From IMG/VR virus record IMGVR_UViG_3300042465_001347, positions 1 through 23,956 of that record: 23,956 nt of DNA; one strand, given 5' to 3'. The notes beneath the pieces were generated by a model. It did not search any database. It worked only from the letters and a program-made list of their open reading frames with translations, and was not told where the DNA came from. The stretch's first letter is position 1. Each line of letters opens with the position of its first letter. A program made the translations under genes and the position numbers. Of the stretch, positions 8,869 to 15,916 are shown in pieces. Origin of the DNA: a virus.

Positions 8869-10711
8869 AGAACTTTAGAATAGTTTGTAGAGTAACTGTT
8901 TGATCTTCTGTTTGATAGAACGATGTTCTATTATTAATATACAGCAAATCGCCACTATACTTATCGACAGTTGGATTAATGACTGTTCCTATAGTGAAAG
9001 TAATGGCTCCATTAGTTAATACTTGCCCTATTACTGGAGTAGAATTTGTATTTGGCTGTAATAGAATTTTTGTATTAGTCGTAACCGATATAACTGTATA
9101 TGAATTACCGGAAGTGTCTGATAGAATTAGATCATTGACTAACGTACCAGTAGTAGTTCCAGTCGTAACATAACAAGCAGTTCCTAAAATATCATTATAA
9201 AATTGTGTTGAATCAAATTTAGTAGGATTTCTAATTATCCCAAACTGACGATAATCATTATTGAATATAAACCCAGAGGTGTTAGAATTGCTGATTGTGC
9301 TATATAACATTAATGTATCAGAAAATAGTTGAGAAATTGCATTTTTTCCATGACCATATCTAGGTGACATAATTGCCCTAGCAGAAGCAACTGAAGTTGG
9401 TGCTGTTCCTACTGCAACCACAGACACGGTTGCGTATGTATATCCACTTCCTCTATTGGTTATATTTATTTTTACTAATTGACCACTACTTATAACAGCA
9501 GAAGCTGTTGCTCCCTGCCCATCACCACTTATTGTAATAGTTATAGAAGTATAACCAGATCCATTATTTTCTACTTGGATATAATCTATTGTGCCATCAA
9601 CACTCAATAATTCTACATTCGCTTGTGTGGTATTTAATTGACCACCAGATGTAGATGCAGTAAATGTCGCTCCAGAACCACCAGTTCCAGAGGCAGTAAT
9701 TTTTGCAGCTTTATAACCTACTCCTGGTTGATCTATAATAACATCAACAATTTGACCACCTTGGACAATAGGAGTTAAAGTTGCACCAGTTCCTGTATCA
9801 CTTGTTACAATTAATGTAGTTGTTGGTGTACTATAACTCTTTCCTGGATCATCAATAGAAACAAAAGAAATAACACCACCTACAATAACAGGTGTTAGCA
9901 TCGCTCTGATATTAGGAGTAAATTTACCAGTTCCTGTATCACTTGTTACAGTTAATGTAGTTGTTCCTAAAACATAACCAGTTCCCCCTGAAATTATATC
10001 AACCCTTGTTATTTCTCCACTGGTAGAAACTCTAGGAGATAATAAAGCACCTGTTCCAGCACCAGTAACTGTTATTGTTGTTGCTACTGAGGCACTTGGA
10101 TAACCTGTTCCAGAATTATTGATAACAATTGAATCTAAAGCACCATTGTTATAGAAAATATTATTTACCGCAGTTGTTACTGGTATATAAAATGATGTCA
10201 GGAATTTTACTTTTAGAGCAGGAGGAACAGTCATTATAAATTTCCATTTATAACCATCCCCTGTAGAAAATGGTAATTCACTATTCCCAGTAGGCTTTAC
10301 TGTAGATACAGAATTGTTATTATTATCTAAACAAATATATAAATTAGTTTCATCTACAAATACATAAAATTTTGATTCACTTATAGATGACGCACCAGAA
10401 TGTGATAGATAATTAACTGAATAATTATCATCATAATGATCATATACTTCATTAGTCACCCAATTTATTCTAGGAATAACAAAACTAATATCATTGTTTG
10501 TTATTTCCTTGAATGATATAATATCTTTTCTTGTTGACAATTCATATTTGTAAGTAGGAACAGCTTCCTCTATTTCTTCAATCCCATTAACAAGAGCATA
10601 AGGTGTAGTTTTACCTAAAAAATAAAAATATTTAGAAGATTTCGATAACACATTATTATAGATCGATTGAGCTATAGTAGTATGCATTAATGGATTGATT
10701 GAAATTGACAT
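8867..10711 (-). CDS. Baseplate wedge gp8-like protein with GSGY repeats
   Basis: This 614-residue protein appears to be gp8, the dimeric wedge subunit at the outer baseplate. The ends match what I remember of T4 gp8 (334 residues): an N-terminal helix AQSIYNNVLSKSSKYFYFLG, then VIPRINW (78-84) for T4 VIPRRDW, GDGYKWKFIMTVPP (151-164) for GDGYVWEYLFEIPP, DYRQFGIIRNP (486-496) for GFRQISIITNP, and a C-terminal SGDLLYINNR...TVTLQTILKF. The extra length lies between: about 190-450 holds six units of roughly 40-47 residues, each with a turn such as NSGTGY, GGTGY, PGVGY, NGSGY or RGSGY. A second insertion lies at about 510-580. The ribosome site before 10711 is poor. Confidence 0.82.
   Translation of the reverse strand: MSISINPLMHTTIAQSIYNNVLSKSSKYFYFLGKTTPYALVNGIEEIEEAVPTYKYELSTRKDIISFKEITNNDISFVIPRINWVTNEVYDHYDDNYSVNYLSHSGASSISESKFYVFVDETNLYICLDNNNNSVSTVKPTGNSELPFSTGDGYKWKFIMTVPPALKVKFLTSFYIPVTTAVNNIFYNNGALDSIVINNSGTGYPSASVATTITVTGAGTGALLSPRVSTSGEITRVDIISGGTGYVLGTTTLTVTSDTGTGKFTPNIRAMLTPVIVGGVISFVSIDDPGKSYSTPTTTLIVTSDTGTGATLTPIVQGGQIVDVIIDQPGVGYKAAKITASGTGGSGATFTASTSGGQLNTTQANVELLSVDGTIDYIQVENNGSGYTSITITISGDGQGATASAVISSGQLVKINITNRGSGYTYATVSVVAVGTAPTSVASARAIMSPRYGHGKNAISQLFSDTLMLYSTISNSNTSGFIFNNDYRQFGIIRNPTKFDSTQFYNDILGTACYVTTGTTTGTLVNDLILSDTSGNSYTVISVTTNTKILLQPNTNSTPVIGQVLTNGAITFTIGTVINPTVDKYSGDLLYINNRTSFYQTEDQTVTLQTILKF
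9362..10144 (-). repeat. Six GSGY-type repeats in the gp8-like gene
   Basis: Six in-frame units encode a strand, a Gly-x-Gly-Tyr turn and a Gly-rich strand pair. Part is duplicated at the DNA level: the 25-base segment at 9785-9809 recurs exactly at 9926-9950 (offset 141 bases, 47 codons), and similarity continues for about 15 bases further. This indicates internal duplication rather than only convergent composition. Confidence 0.8.
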
Positions 10712-10723
10712 AGGTTAATCCAA

Positions 10724-11176
10724 TTAAGAAAGTGTAATTACCCAAGTAATAACAATACTATCTGAAATACCCTTAGTGACTACAGCAAATTGGGTTCTGC
10801 ATAACATAGTACCTCCAGTAACAGCATTAAAAATACCAGCCTCTGAAATAGCACCAGTATTTACACCAGCAGCAAATGTAGCGACATAAGTAACAACATT
10901 TGATGCTTGTGTAGGTGTAGCCATCGCAGTTCTGTTACCAGCAAATGCACCACTTAATGCAGTTTGTCCTAGAGCTGGTGCTGTTACCGTATCTGTCCCA
11001 AGACCAATATGTGTCATACTTGCATCAGCAACTCCAAGCATTCTAGATATGATATGAGCCTTACCAGCGGTAACGACCATATTCGGAATGCTTCTCGTAT
11101 CAGTAACTACACCATCTGCATTAGTTTTAACAATAGTTAAAGCACCAGTTATTTTTATTTGTTCGTTTGTATCCAT
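10724..11176 (-). CDS. Conserved phage virion-type protein, 150 residues
   Basis: This 150-residue protein belongs to a small family I recall from phage tail regions but cannot name. It opens with a beta-rich segment (QIKITGALTIVKTNADGVV), has a conserved helix NMVVTAGKAHIISRMLG (27-43), a Gly-rich strand MTHIGLGTDT, and a closing block AISEAGIFNAVTGGTMLCRTQFAVV with Ser/Ile-rich final strands. There is no signal peptide, membrane segment or catalytic motif. It sits between the gp7-like and gp8-like wedge genes, where T4 has no gene. An AAGGAA site lies seven bases before the ATG. A structural role at the baseplate or a fibre attachment point is inferred from position only. Confidence 0.7.
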   Translation of the reverse strand: MDTNEQIKITGALTIVKTNADGVVTDTRSIPNMVVTAGKAHIISRMLGVADASMTHIGLGTDTVTAPALGQTALSGAFAGNRTAMATPTQASNVVTYVATFAAGVNTGAISEAGIFNAVTGGTMLCRTQFAVVTKGISDSIVITWVITLS

Positions 11177-11194
11177 TTGTATTTCCTTAGTTGT

Positions 11195-12973
11195 TTAGTT
11201 GTTTAATGTAATAGAAAAAGTAGAGCCAGAATAAGTAATAACCGCAGGAGTTTCGGTGTTAACATAATCCACATTATAATCAGAAACCCAATGCTCAAAC
11301 CCTAAAATAGATATAGCATCAATTAATCCTTTATTTAGTACAAAAGATTTTGATTCAGAAACCGAAACACTTTCAGTTAATCCTTTATTTAGTACAAAAG
11401 ATTTTGATTCAGAAACCGAAACACTTTCAGGTAAACCTTTGTTTAGTATAAAAGATTGTAATTCGCCAATTAGAACACTTTCAGGTAATGAGTTATTTAA
11501 CGAATTGTATATAGTATCAGTAATTAAAATATTTTCAGTAAAAAATTTACTTATTTCAAAAGATTTTGATTCAGAAACTGAAACACTTTCAGATATTGCT
11601 CCTTTCCTAAAAATGAAAGATTGTAATTCATCAATTACAACTTCATTACTTAAACCTTTACTTACCGCAAATCTACAAATTTCATTAACCGATAAGAAAT
11701 CAATTGGAGATACATTAATAAATTTTTCAAGAATTTCAAGAGTATTTATCAAAAATATTTCATTAGATAGCACCTGTGTTCCAAACAATTTCATACCTGT
11801 AGGATGCACAAGAGTTTTAACTATATCCCTATAAGTATTAATAGATTCTGAGCAATTTATCACATAAGAATACAGTTGATAATATACACTATCTTGTAAC
11901 TTATAAGAATTTGATACAAACCCCCTTTCACTTTTGTAATATCCTTTATATTTTCTAACGCTACCAGTGTTAATTTTTATATAAGCTGAAGTTTCATCCA
12001 AGGAATAATCTGGTGTAGATGTATCAGAAGATAGTTGAGTAACAAGAGTCCCAAAATAGCTATCATCTACATAACCGCTAACAACAAAAAAATCAGAAAC
12101 AATATTTTTTGTAACAAGGAAACTTTCTTTTAATCCTATTTTATCTACTAAATAAGGAAAGTTTGGAACATATACATAAAAAGGATTTACATAACCAACA
12201 CCAAAATTTATTACTTCAATTTTTAATATTCCACCGCTTGAATCAACATCAGAAACTTTCAATAAAGCATTCGTGCCTGTTGGGGTTGTTATGGTTATTA
12301 ATTGCCCTCTATAGAACCCAGAACCAGAAGAAACAACATCAACTTTTGTGATTGAATTTATGATAGTTGCATCGAAGTCATTTAATGATATTTTATCACC
12401 AACCGATATTATGTTATACACTGTTGGTTCTATAAAAACTTCAAAATATGATCCTAATTGTTGTATCTTTATGACATTAACTAAGATAGTTTGTGATGCA
12501 GAATTGATATAAATTTGTTTACCTACAATACTGTAGATATCACCGTGAGACACATTAACTAAAAAAGAAACATCTTGTTGCCATTCACCATCTGAAGGTT
12601 TGAAGATATATTCAGCTGGATATTTTATATCTATTTCAATATTGAAAAGATGTCTAAATAGAATTTTAAAAGATTCTTCACTACCTTTAGATGAATAGAA
12701 ATCTTTAATATGTTTTAGAAAATGTATGTCATTAGCTACATTTGTTCTAGGAACATTAATACCAAATTCTTTCCATAGGGAATCTATAAATTTATCTAAT
12801 GTATTATCAACATCCCTTATTGAATTAAAACTTTCACCAACACCCTCAAGTTCTGATGTTTTCAGAAATTCATAATAGAGTTCAACGAATCTGATAAATT
12901 TGGGATAATCTTCTTTAACAAATTCGGGAAACTGGTGTGATACTGTAGAAACTGCTGGTATTTTATAAGTCAT
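11195..12973 (-). CDS. Baseplate wedge gp7-like protein, short form
   Basis: This 592-residue protein matches the C-terminal third of T4 gp7, the wedge core protein that bundles with gp6 and gp25. Residues 90-108 (KDFYSSKGSEESFKILFRHL) parallel T4 YDFYSTKGIEASYKFLF, and IVKTLVHPTGMKLFGTQVL (384-402) parallels the T4 segment with RFVHPVGFGF. The N-terminal FPEFVKEDYPKFIRFVELYY is a helix typical of these proteins. T4 gp7 has 1032 residues, so the N-terminal half of the T4 protein is absent. Residues 210-270 contain two GSGF/GVGY-type repeats shared with neighbouring proteins. From about 427 to 562 there are seven or more 18-residue repeats (consensus SVSVSESKSFxLNKGLxE), two of them identical at the DNA level. 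The ATG lies two bases after the gp6-like stop; its ribosome site is weak, suggesting coupling. Confidence 0.82.
   Translation of the reverse strand: MTYKIPAVSTVSHQFPEFVKEDYPKFIRFVELYYEFLKTSELEGVGESFNSIRDVDNTLDKFIDSLWKEFGINVPRTNVANDIHFLKHIKDFYSSKGSEESFKILFRHLFNIEIDIKYPAEYIFKPSDGEWQQDVSFLVNVSHGDIYSIVGKQIYINSASQTILVNVIKIQQLGSYFEVFIEPTVYNIISVGDKISLNDFDATIINSITKVDVVSSGSGFYRGQLITITTPTGTNALLKVSDVDSSGGILKIEVINFGVGYVNPFYVYVPNFPYLVDKIGLKESFLVTKNIVSDFFVVSGYVDDSYFGTLVTQLSSDTSTPDYSLDETSAYIKINTGSVRKYKGYYKSERGFVSNSYKLQDSVYYQLYSYVINCSESINTYRDIVKTLVHPTGMKLFGTQVLSNEIFLINTLEILEKFINVSPIDFLSVNEICRFAVSKGLSNEVVIDELQSFIFRKGAISESVSVSESKSFEISKFFTENILITDTIYNSLNNSLPESVLIGELQSFILNKGLPESVSVSESKSFVLNKGLTESVSVSESKSFVLNKGLIDAISILGFEHWVSDYNVDYVNTETPAVITYSGSTFSITLNN
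11323..11700 (-). repeat. 54-bp tandem repeats inside the gp7-like gene
   Basis: Seven consecutive 54-bp units encode 18-residue repeats in frame. Units 11323-11376 and 11377-11430 are identical base for base. Unit 11539-11592 is very close over its last 36 bases. Units 11431-11484, 11485-11538, 11593-11646 and 11647-11700 are diverged but keep length and reading frame. The pattern fits repeat expansion by slippage or unequal recombination, with the newest copies at the 3' end of the gene. Confidence 0.9.
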
Positions 12974-12975
12974 TG

Positions 12976-14775
12976 TTATCTACTTGGTGTAAATATATAT
13001 TGAGAACCTGTTACCTTAGTTTCTGCTATTGCATCAACTTTTAACTCCAATTCATCTATTCTGACAATATGTTCCCTAATAGAAATAATATCATTAGATT
13101 GTAGTTTAAAAGCAATTAAAAAATACGCCTCTGCCAATCCTACAATATTTATAGATTTGAGTGTAATACTACCCATTGTATAATCTACAATACCTTGTGC
13201 TTTATTAGTTATGACTTTATTTCCATTATTATCTTTATAATATCTTTGCAGAATACTATATCCATTATCTTCAATATACTGAATATTGCTATCCCCACTA
13301 ACATAAAACCCATTAGAAGTGACAGCCTCTTCTGGAACACCAGCAGAATAGATTGGATTATCTATTTTAAAGGAATAATCGGCTGTTATATTAAATTTAG
13401 GGTATATTTTTCTTTTCACTACTAATGAAGAAATATTACTCGTAATTGCTGGATCAGTTGCATCAATAATGCCCATCAACTTCGAATATCTAAAGATAGA
13501 ATCAAACCGCTTCAAATCTGTGTTATTATAATTTAATATGTTATTTTTTACTTGTAAAATTAGATCATAAGAAGATTGTGTTGTGATATTTGGGTTATAG
13601 TAAACTGTTGTGGATAAACTAATATTCAGATAAAATGGATCAACAAATTCTGGTATAACTGTTACAATTTTCTTATTCTTTAGAATTTGTTCTTTTATTG
13701 CTATTTTTTCTTCAATCGTTAAAACTTCATTATTTTTTGGTGCAACAGAGATAAACACTTTACCATAAATTGGTGGGATATTTTCATCGCCTCCCCAAAC
13801 TTGTATAGAATCAAGATTATAGAAATTTGAAGTAATAATTGCTTTGTAGTCATCATTTGTAACTGCTCTATGGGCAGCACTAAACAATCTAGGAGCATTG
13901 TGTTTTATTTCATCTACAGTTTCAGCTTCTGCGCCACCTCTTGATGAACTAACTGTTGTAATAATAGCATTGCTAAGAGAACCACAACTAAATGTTCTTG
14001 CTCCATTAGCAGAACCTTTGTTAGTAACAAAATAAGATAACCTAACAACATTACCTGTATTAACAGATTTACCTATTCTATCATTACCAAATTGTATTTC
14101 ATATAAACCATTTTCTATTTCTTTTAAGAAGTAAATAGTATCAGTCGCAGTTATAGATAAGATATCATCTACTTTTCTGAAATTGGTCACAATACTAGAA
14201 TTGATGTTATTGAATATACCAACAGTTAATGTAGAGATATCACAATTATTGTTTGAAATGATATATCTTGAACTATCAGATACCACATAAGATTGTGTTA
14301 AAGGAGTTCCTTCAAGCAAAAATACATTACTAAAGTTATATGTTCCAGATGAATTAACAGCAGTATAAGGAACATCGTTATAGAATGTGTAAGGAGTACC
14401 ATTAACTGAGGTATTAAAAGGAGTTAAAGCATTTAGAACTATTGTATCTGGCGTACCACTAACATTAGTAAGTTTAATGTTAACTTTTGCTTTAGCTGTA
14501 GAAGCAGATCTAGGTAGATAACCCAGTTCAAATGCTTTAGAAACAACACTTTCTCTTTTAACAGCAGAATCAAGGAATGATTCATTTACAGCAAGATTAG
14601 TGTATAAGGAATTGTAATGTGTATTATATGATAACACATCTAAAAGAATCGAAAGTCCTGAACCCTCAAAATCGTAATCTGAAAATTCTTCTTGACCTTG
14701 AAAGAATTGTTTGATATTAGATTTGATATTATCAAAACCCAATTCAGTGGTAGAAATTTTATTATTTGTTGCCAC
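12976..14775 (-). CDS. Baseplate wedge gp6-like protein (baseplate J family)
   Basis: This 599-residue protein is a gp6/baseplate-J-type wedge subunit. In T4 a gp6 dimer joins neighbouring wedges and drives the change from hexagonal to star-shaped baseplate. The segment FSDYDFEGSGLSILLDVLSY (36-55) closely matches what I remember of T4 gp6 (FLDYDFEGSRLNVLCDLLAY), followed by a shared ESF...AVKRESVV...GYLPRSASTA stretch. The middle has the baseplate-J features of a Gly-rich turn (SRGGAEAETVDEIKHNAPR) and AVTNDDYKAII, then a long alpha/beta region. Length is near T4 gp6 (660). The start codon is GTG at 14775, with AAAGGG eight bases upstream overlapping the gp25 stop. The next gene begins two bases after its TAA. 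Confidence 0.93.
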   Translation of the reverse strand: MATNNKISTTELGFDNIKSNIKQFFQGQEEFSDYDFEGSGLSILLDVLSYNTHYNSLYTNLAVNESFLDSAVKRESVVSKAFELGYLPRSASTAKAKVNIKLTNVSGTPDTIVLNALTPFNTSVNGTPYTFYNDVPYTAVNSSGTYNFSNVFLLEGTPLTQSYVVSDSSRYIISNNNCDISTLTVGIFNNINSSIVTNFRKVDDILSITATDTIYFLKEIENGLYEIQFGNDRIGKSVNTGNVVRLSYFVTNKGSANGARTFSCGSLSNAIITTVSSSRGGAEAETVDEIKHNAPRLFSAAHRAVTNDDYKAIITSNFYNLDSIQVWGGDENIPPIYGKVFISVAPKNNEVLTIEEKIAIKEQILKNKKIVTVIPEFVDPFYLNISLSTTVYYNPNITTQSSYDLILQVKNNILNYNNTDLKRFDSIFRYSKLMGIIDATDPAITSNISSLVVKRKIYPKFNITADYSFKIDNPIYSAGVPEEAVTSNGFYVSGDSNIQYIEDNGYSILQRYYKDNNGNKVITNKAQGIVDYTMGSITLKSINIVGLAEAYFLIAFKLQSNDIISIREHIVRIDELELKVDAIAETKVTGSQYIFTPSR

Positions 14776-14783
14776 TAATCTAT

Positions 14784-14789
14784 CCCTTT
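14784..14789 (-). promoter_or_regulatory. Shine-Dalgarno for the GTG start of gp6-like gene
   Basis: AAAGGG on the minus strand, overlapping the TAA of the gp25-like gene, lies eight bases before a GTG codon at 14775. No ATG in frame is as well placed, and the residues after the GTG (ATNNKIS) match the expected gp6 N-terminus, so GTG initiation is the likely case. Confidence 0.6.
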
Positions 14790-15405
14790 AACGTGTTCTT
14801 TCTAACACTAAGTCTATCCTTAGTGGTTGTGTTGTATTTACTATTTGGAAATATATGGAAATATTAGCAGTATGATTTTCTTTATCCATATTTATCACAA
14901 TATCTAATATAATAACTCTAGGCTCAAAAGATGTTATAGTATCTTCTATAGATCTTCGTAACAAAATTTCAGTCATAGGAGAAGCTGGTTCAAACATTAT
15001 TGCATTAACTTGCGAACCAACTTTACTATTGAAATGTCTTTCATAGTTCATAGTAAGAATTAGATGCTTAAGAGACGCTTTTATTGCATTAGCATCAGTC
15101 TTTACTGATATATCTGCAGGTAAAGAATAAGTAAATGCCTTATTTATTTCACTAGAAAGAGATACAACTCCATAAAGTTCTAATGATGAATCTGAAATAA
15201 TAGTTTTAATTTTACCCAAGAATACATTATCGACATAGAGATTATTATTTACTTCTAAGAATGTTAGAAAAATAGCATTTATTCCAGACACTATAGAATT
15301 CAGATTAGTAAAGGAAATTGTTCCCGTTCCAACATATCTATCCTGTGAAGATGGTGCTGGTGTAAAGTTAAGATCTAAATCTGTAAATGTTCTTGTGTTT
15401 TTCAT
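14788..15405 (-). CDS. Baseplate wedge gp25-like protein with inserted domain
   Basis: This 205-residue protein is a gp25-family wedge component, the subunit that in T4 bundles with gp6 and gp7 and primes sheath assembly (TssE is the type VI counterpart). The family signature is clear in the C-terminal half: DISVKTDANAIKASLKHLIL (98-117), FEPASPMTEILLRRSI (138-153) and the conserved Glu-Pro-Arg motif at 161-163 (SFEPRVIILDI). The N-terminal FTDLDLNFTP (7-16) is also typical. T4 gp25 is about 132 residues; the surplus is an insertion at about 26-95 (GTGTISFTNLNSIVSG through ELYGVVSLSS), which resembles a small beta-barrel module seen in other phage structural proteins. The gene starts a run ordered gp25, gp6, gp7, as in myovirus baseplate modules, and may be read from the late promoter just upstream. 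Confidence 0.88.
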   Translation of the reverse strand: MKNTRTFTDLDLNFTPAPSSQDRYVGTGTISFTNLNSIVSGINAIFLTFLEVNNNLYVDNVFLGKIKTIISDSSLELYGVVSLSSEINKAFTYSLPADISVKTDANAIKASLKHLILTMNYERHFNSKVGSQVNAIMFEPASPMTEILLRRSIEDTITSFEPRVIILDIVINMDKENHTANISIYFQIVNTTQPLRIDLVLERTR

Positions 15406-15428
15406 ATCAACTACCTAATTTTATATAG

Positions 15429-15436
15429 TATTTATA
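15429..15436 (-). promoter_or_regulatory. T4-type late promoter TATAAATA
   Basis: The minus strand reads TATAAATA, an exact match to the T4 late promoter -10 sequence recognised by the gp55 sigma factor, 23 bases before the ATG of the gp25-like gene. A start about 12 bases downstream would leave a leader of roughly 10-15 bases carrying the AGGT ribosome site. The motif spans the stop of the preceding gene and the short gap before gp25. In DNA this AT-rich a few copies of any A/T octamer are expected by chance, so position and spacing carry the argument. Confidence 0.5.
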
Positions 15437-15710
15437 TAGATATTTGAGTAGGAATCTTGGTTTCAAATTTTATTATTTGTGATCCATTGGGGAGTTGGGC
15501 TGCTTTAAGTTCATCAAGCGTAGTCAAGCTGTCAACCTGTTTAGTTGCATCTCGTAGCACTTGTTTCTTAGCTTCAATATCCGCTAAAGCTACAGGATCA
15601 GCTAGATTTCTAAGTTGAGCCACATCTAATGCTTGAAGCAATGGTGTGCGTTCTTGGCGTAGGCGGTCTTTAGTAATCGCTTTAGCTTTGTCTAAGTTAA
15701 TGACAATCAT
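15432..15710 (-). CDS. XkdW/fibre-assembly-like protein, C-terminal half
   Basis: I take the ATG at 15710, giving 92 residues beginning MIVINLDKAKAITKDRLRQE. An in-frame ATG at 15725 would add five residues. The later start is preferred because its ATG overlaps the upstream TGA (ATGA), GGGAG lies eight bases before it, and family members have this INLDKAKAI phrase directly after the FRNAW segment. The body is helical and charged (RTPLLQALDVAQLRNLAD, ADIEAKKQVLRDAT), typical of the second half of XkdW-like and fibre-assembly proteins. The protein probably works together with its 65-residue neighbour to fold or attach the fibre. Whether the pair is a genuine two-chain version or a recently split gene cannot be decided from one sequence. 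Confidence 0.68.
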   Translation of the reverse strand: MIVINLDKAKAITKDRLRQERTPLLQALDVAQLRNLADPVALADIEAKKQVLRDATKQVDSLTTLDELKAAQLPNGSQIIKFETKIPTQISI

Positions 15711-15904
15711 TCTTGGTACTCCCATGCGTTACGGAAAGTCCTGTCTTCTGGGATATCTGACACATCCACAATCTTGAACGGTTTACCGACAGGCACAGTT
15801 TTTTCGGCAATATCTTCAATAGTCATGGTTTCCAACGCCTCTGGGGTCGGGATAACAATAGCAACGCCACCATCATCGTTAGGGTAAATAATTCGTTGAT
15901 TCAT
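15707..15904 (-). CDS. XkdW/fibre-assembly-like protein, N-terminal half
   Basis: This 65-residue protein reads like the first half of a widespread small phage protein encoded next to fibre genes. RIIYPNDDGGVAIVIPTPE at the start and FKIVDVSDIPEDRTFRNAWE at the end are its recognisable phrases. In the related proteins I recall, this segment continues in one chain into a Lys/Arg/Glu-rich helical half; here it stops (TGA), and the second half is the next gene, overlapping it as ATGA. A fibre-assembly or folding role is inferred from position behind the 921-residue fibre and from the family, not from a catalytic motif. AGAGGA lies eight bases before the ATG. Its GC is near 48% in the stretch I counted, like the fibre tip and unlike the baseplate genes. 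Confidence 0.7.
   Translation of the reverse strand: MNQRIIYPNDDGGVAIVIPTPEALETMTIEDIAEKTVPVGKPFKIVDVSDIPEDRTFRNAWEYQE
15719..15723 (-). promoter_or_regulatory. Shine-Dalgarno deciding the 15710 start
   Basis: GGGAG on the minus strand sits eight bases before the ATG at 15710, inside the end of the upstream 65-residue gene. The alternative ATG at 15725 overlaps the region just before this site and has no comparable ribosome site of its own, so the shorter protein is the better call. Confidence 0.55.
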
Positions 15905-15916
15905 TTTGATGTCCTC

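Noticed and set aside
11323-11700. Possible CRISPR-like array because of regular 54-bp units
   Set aside because: The units abut without spacers, stay in frame and encode an 18-residue protein repeat, so this is a coding tandem repeat.
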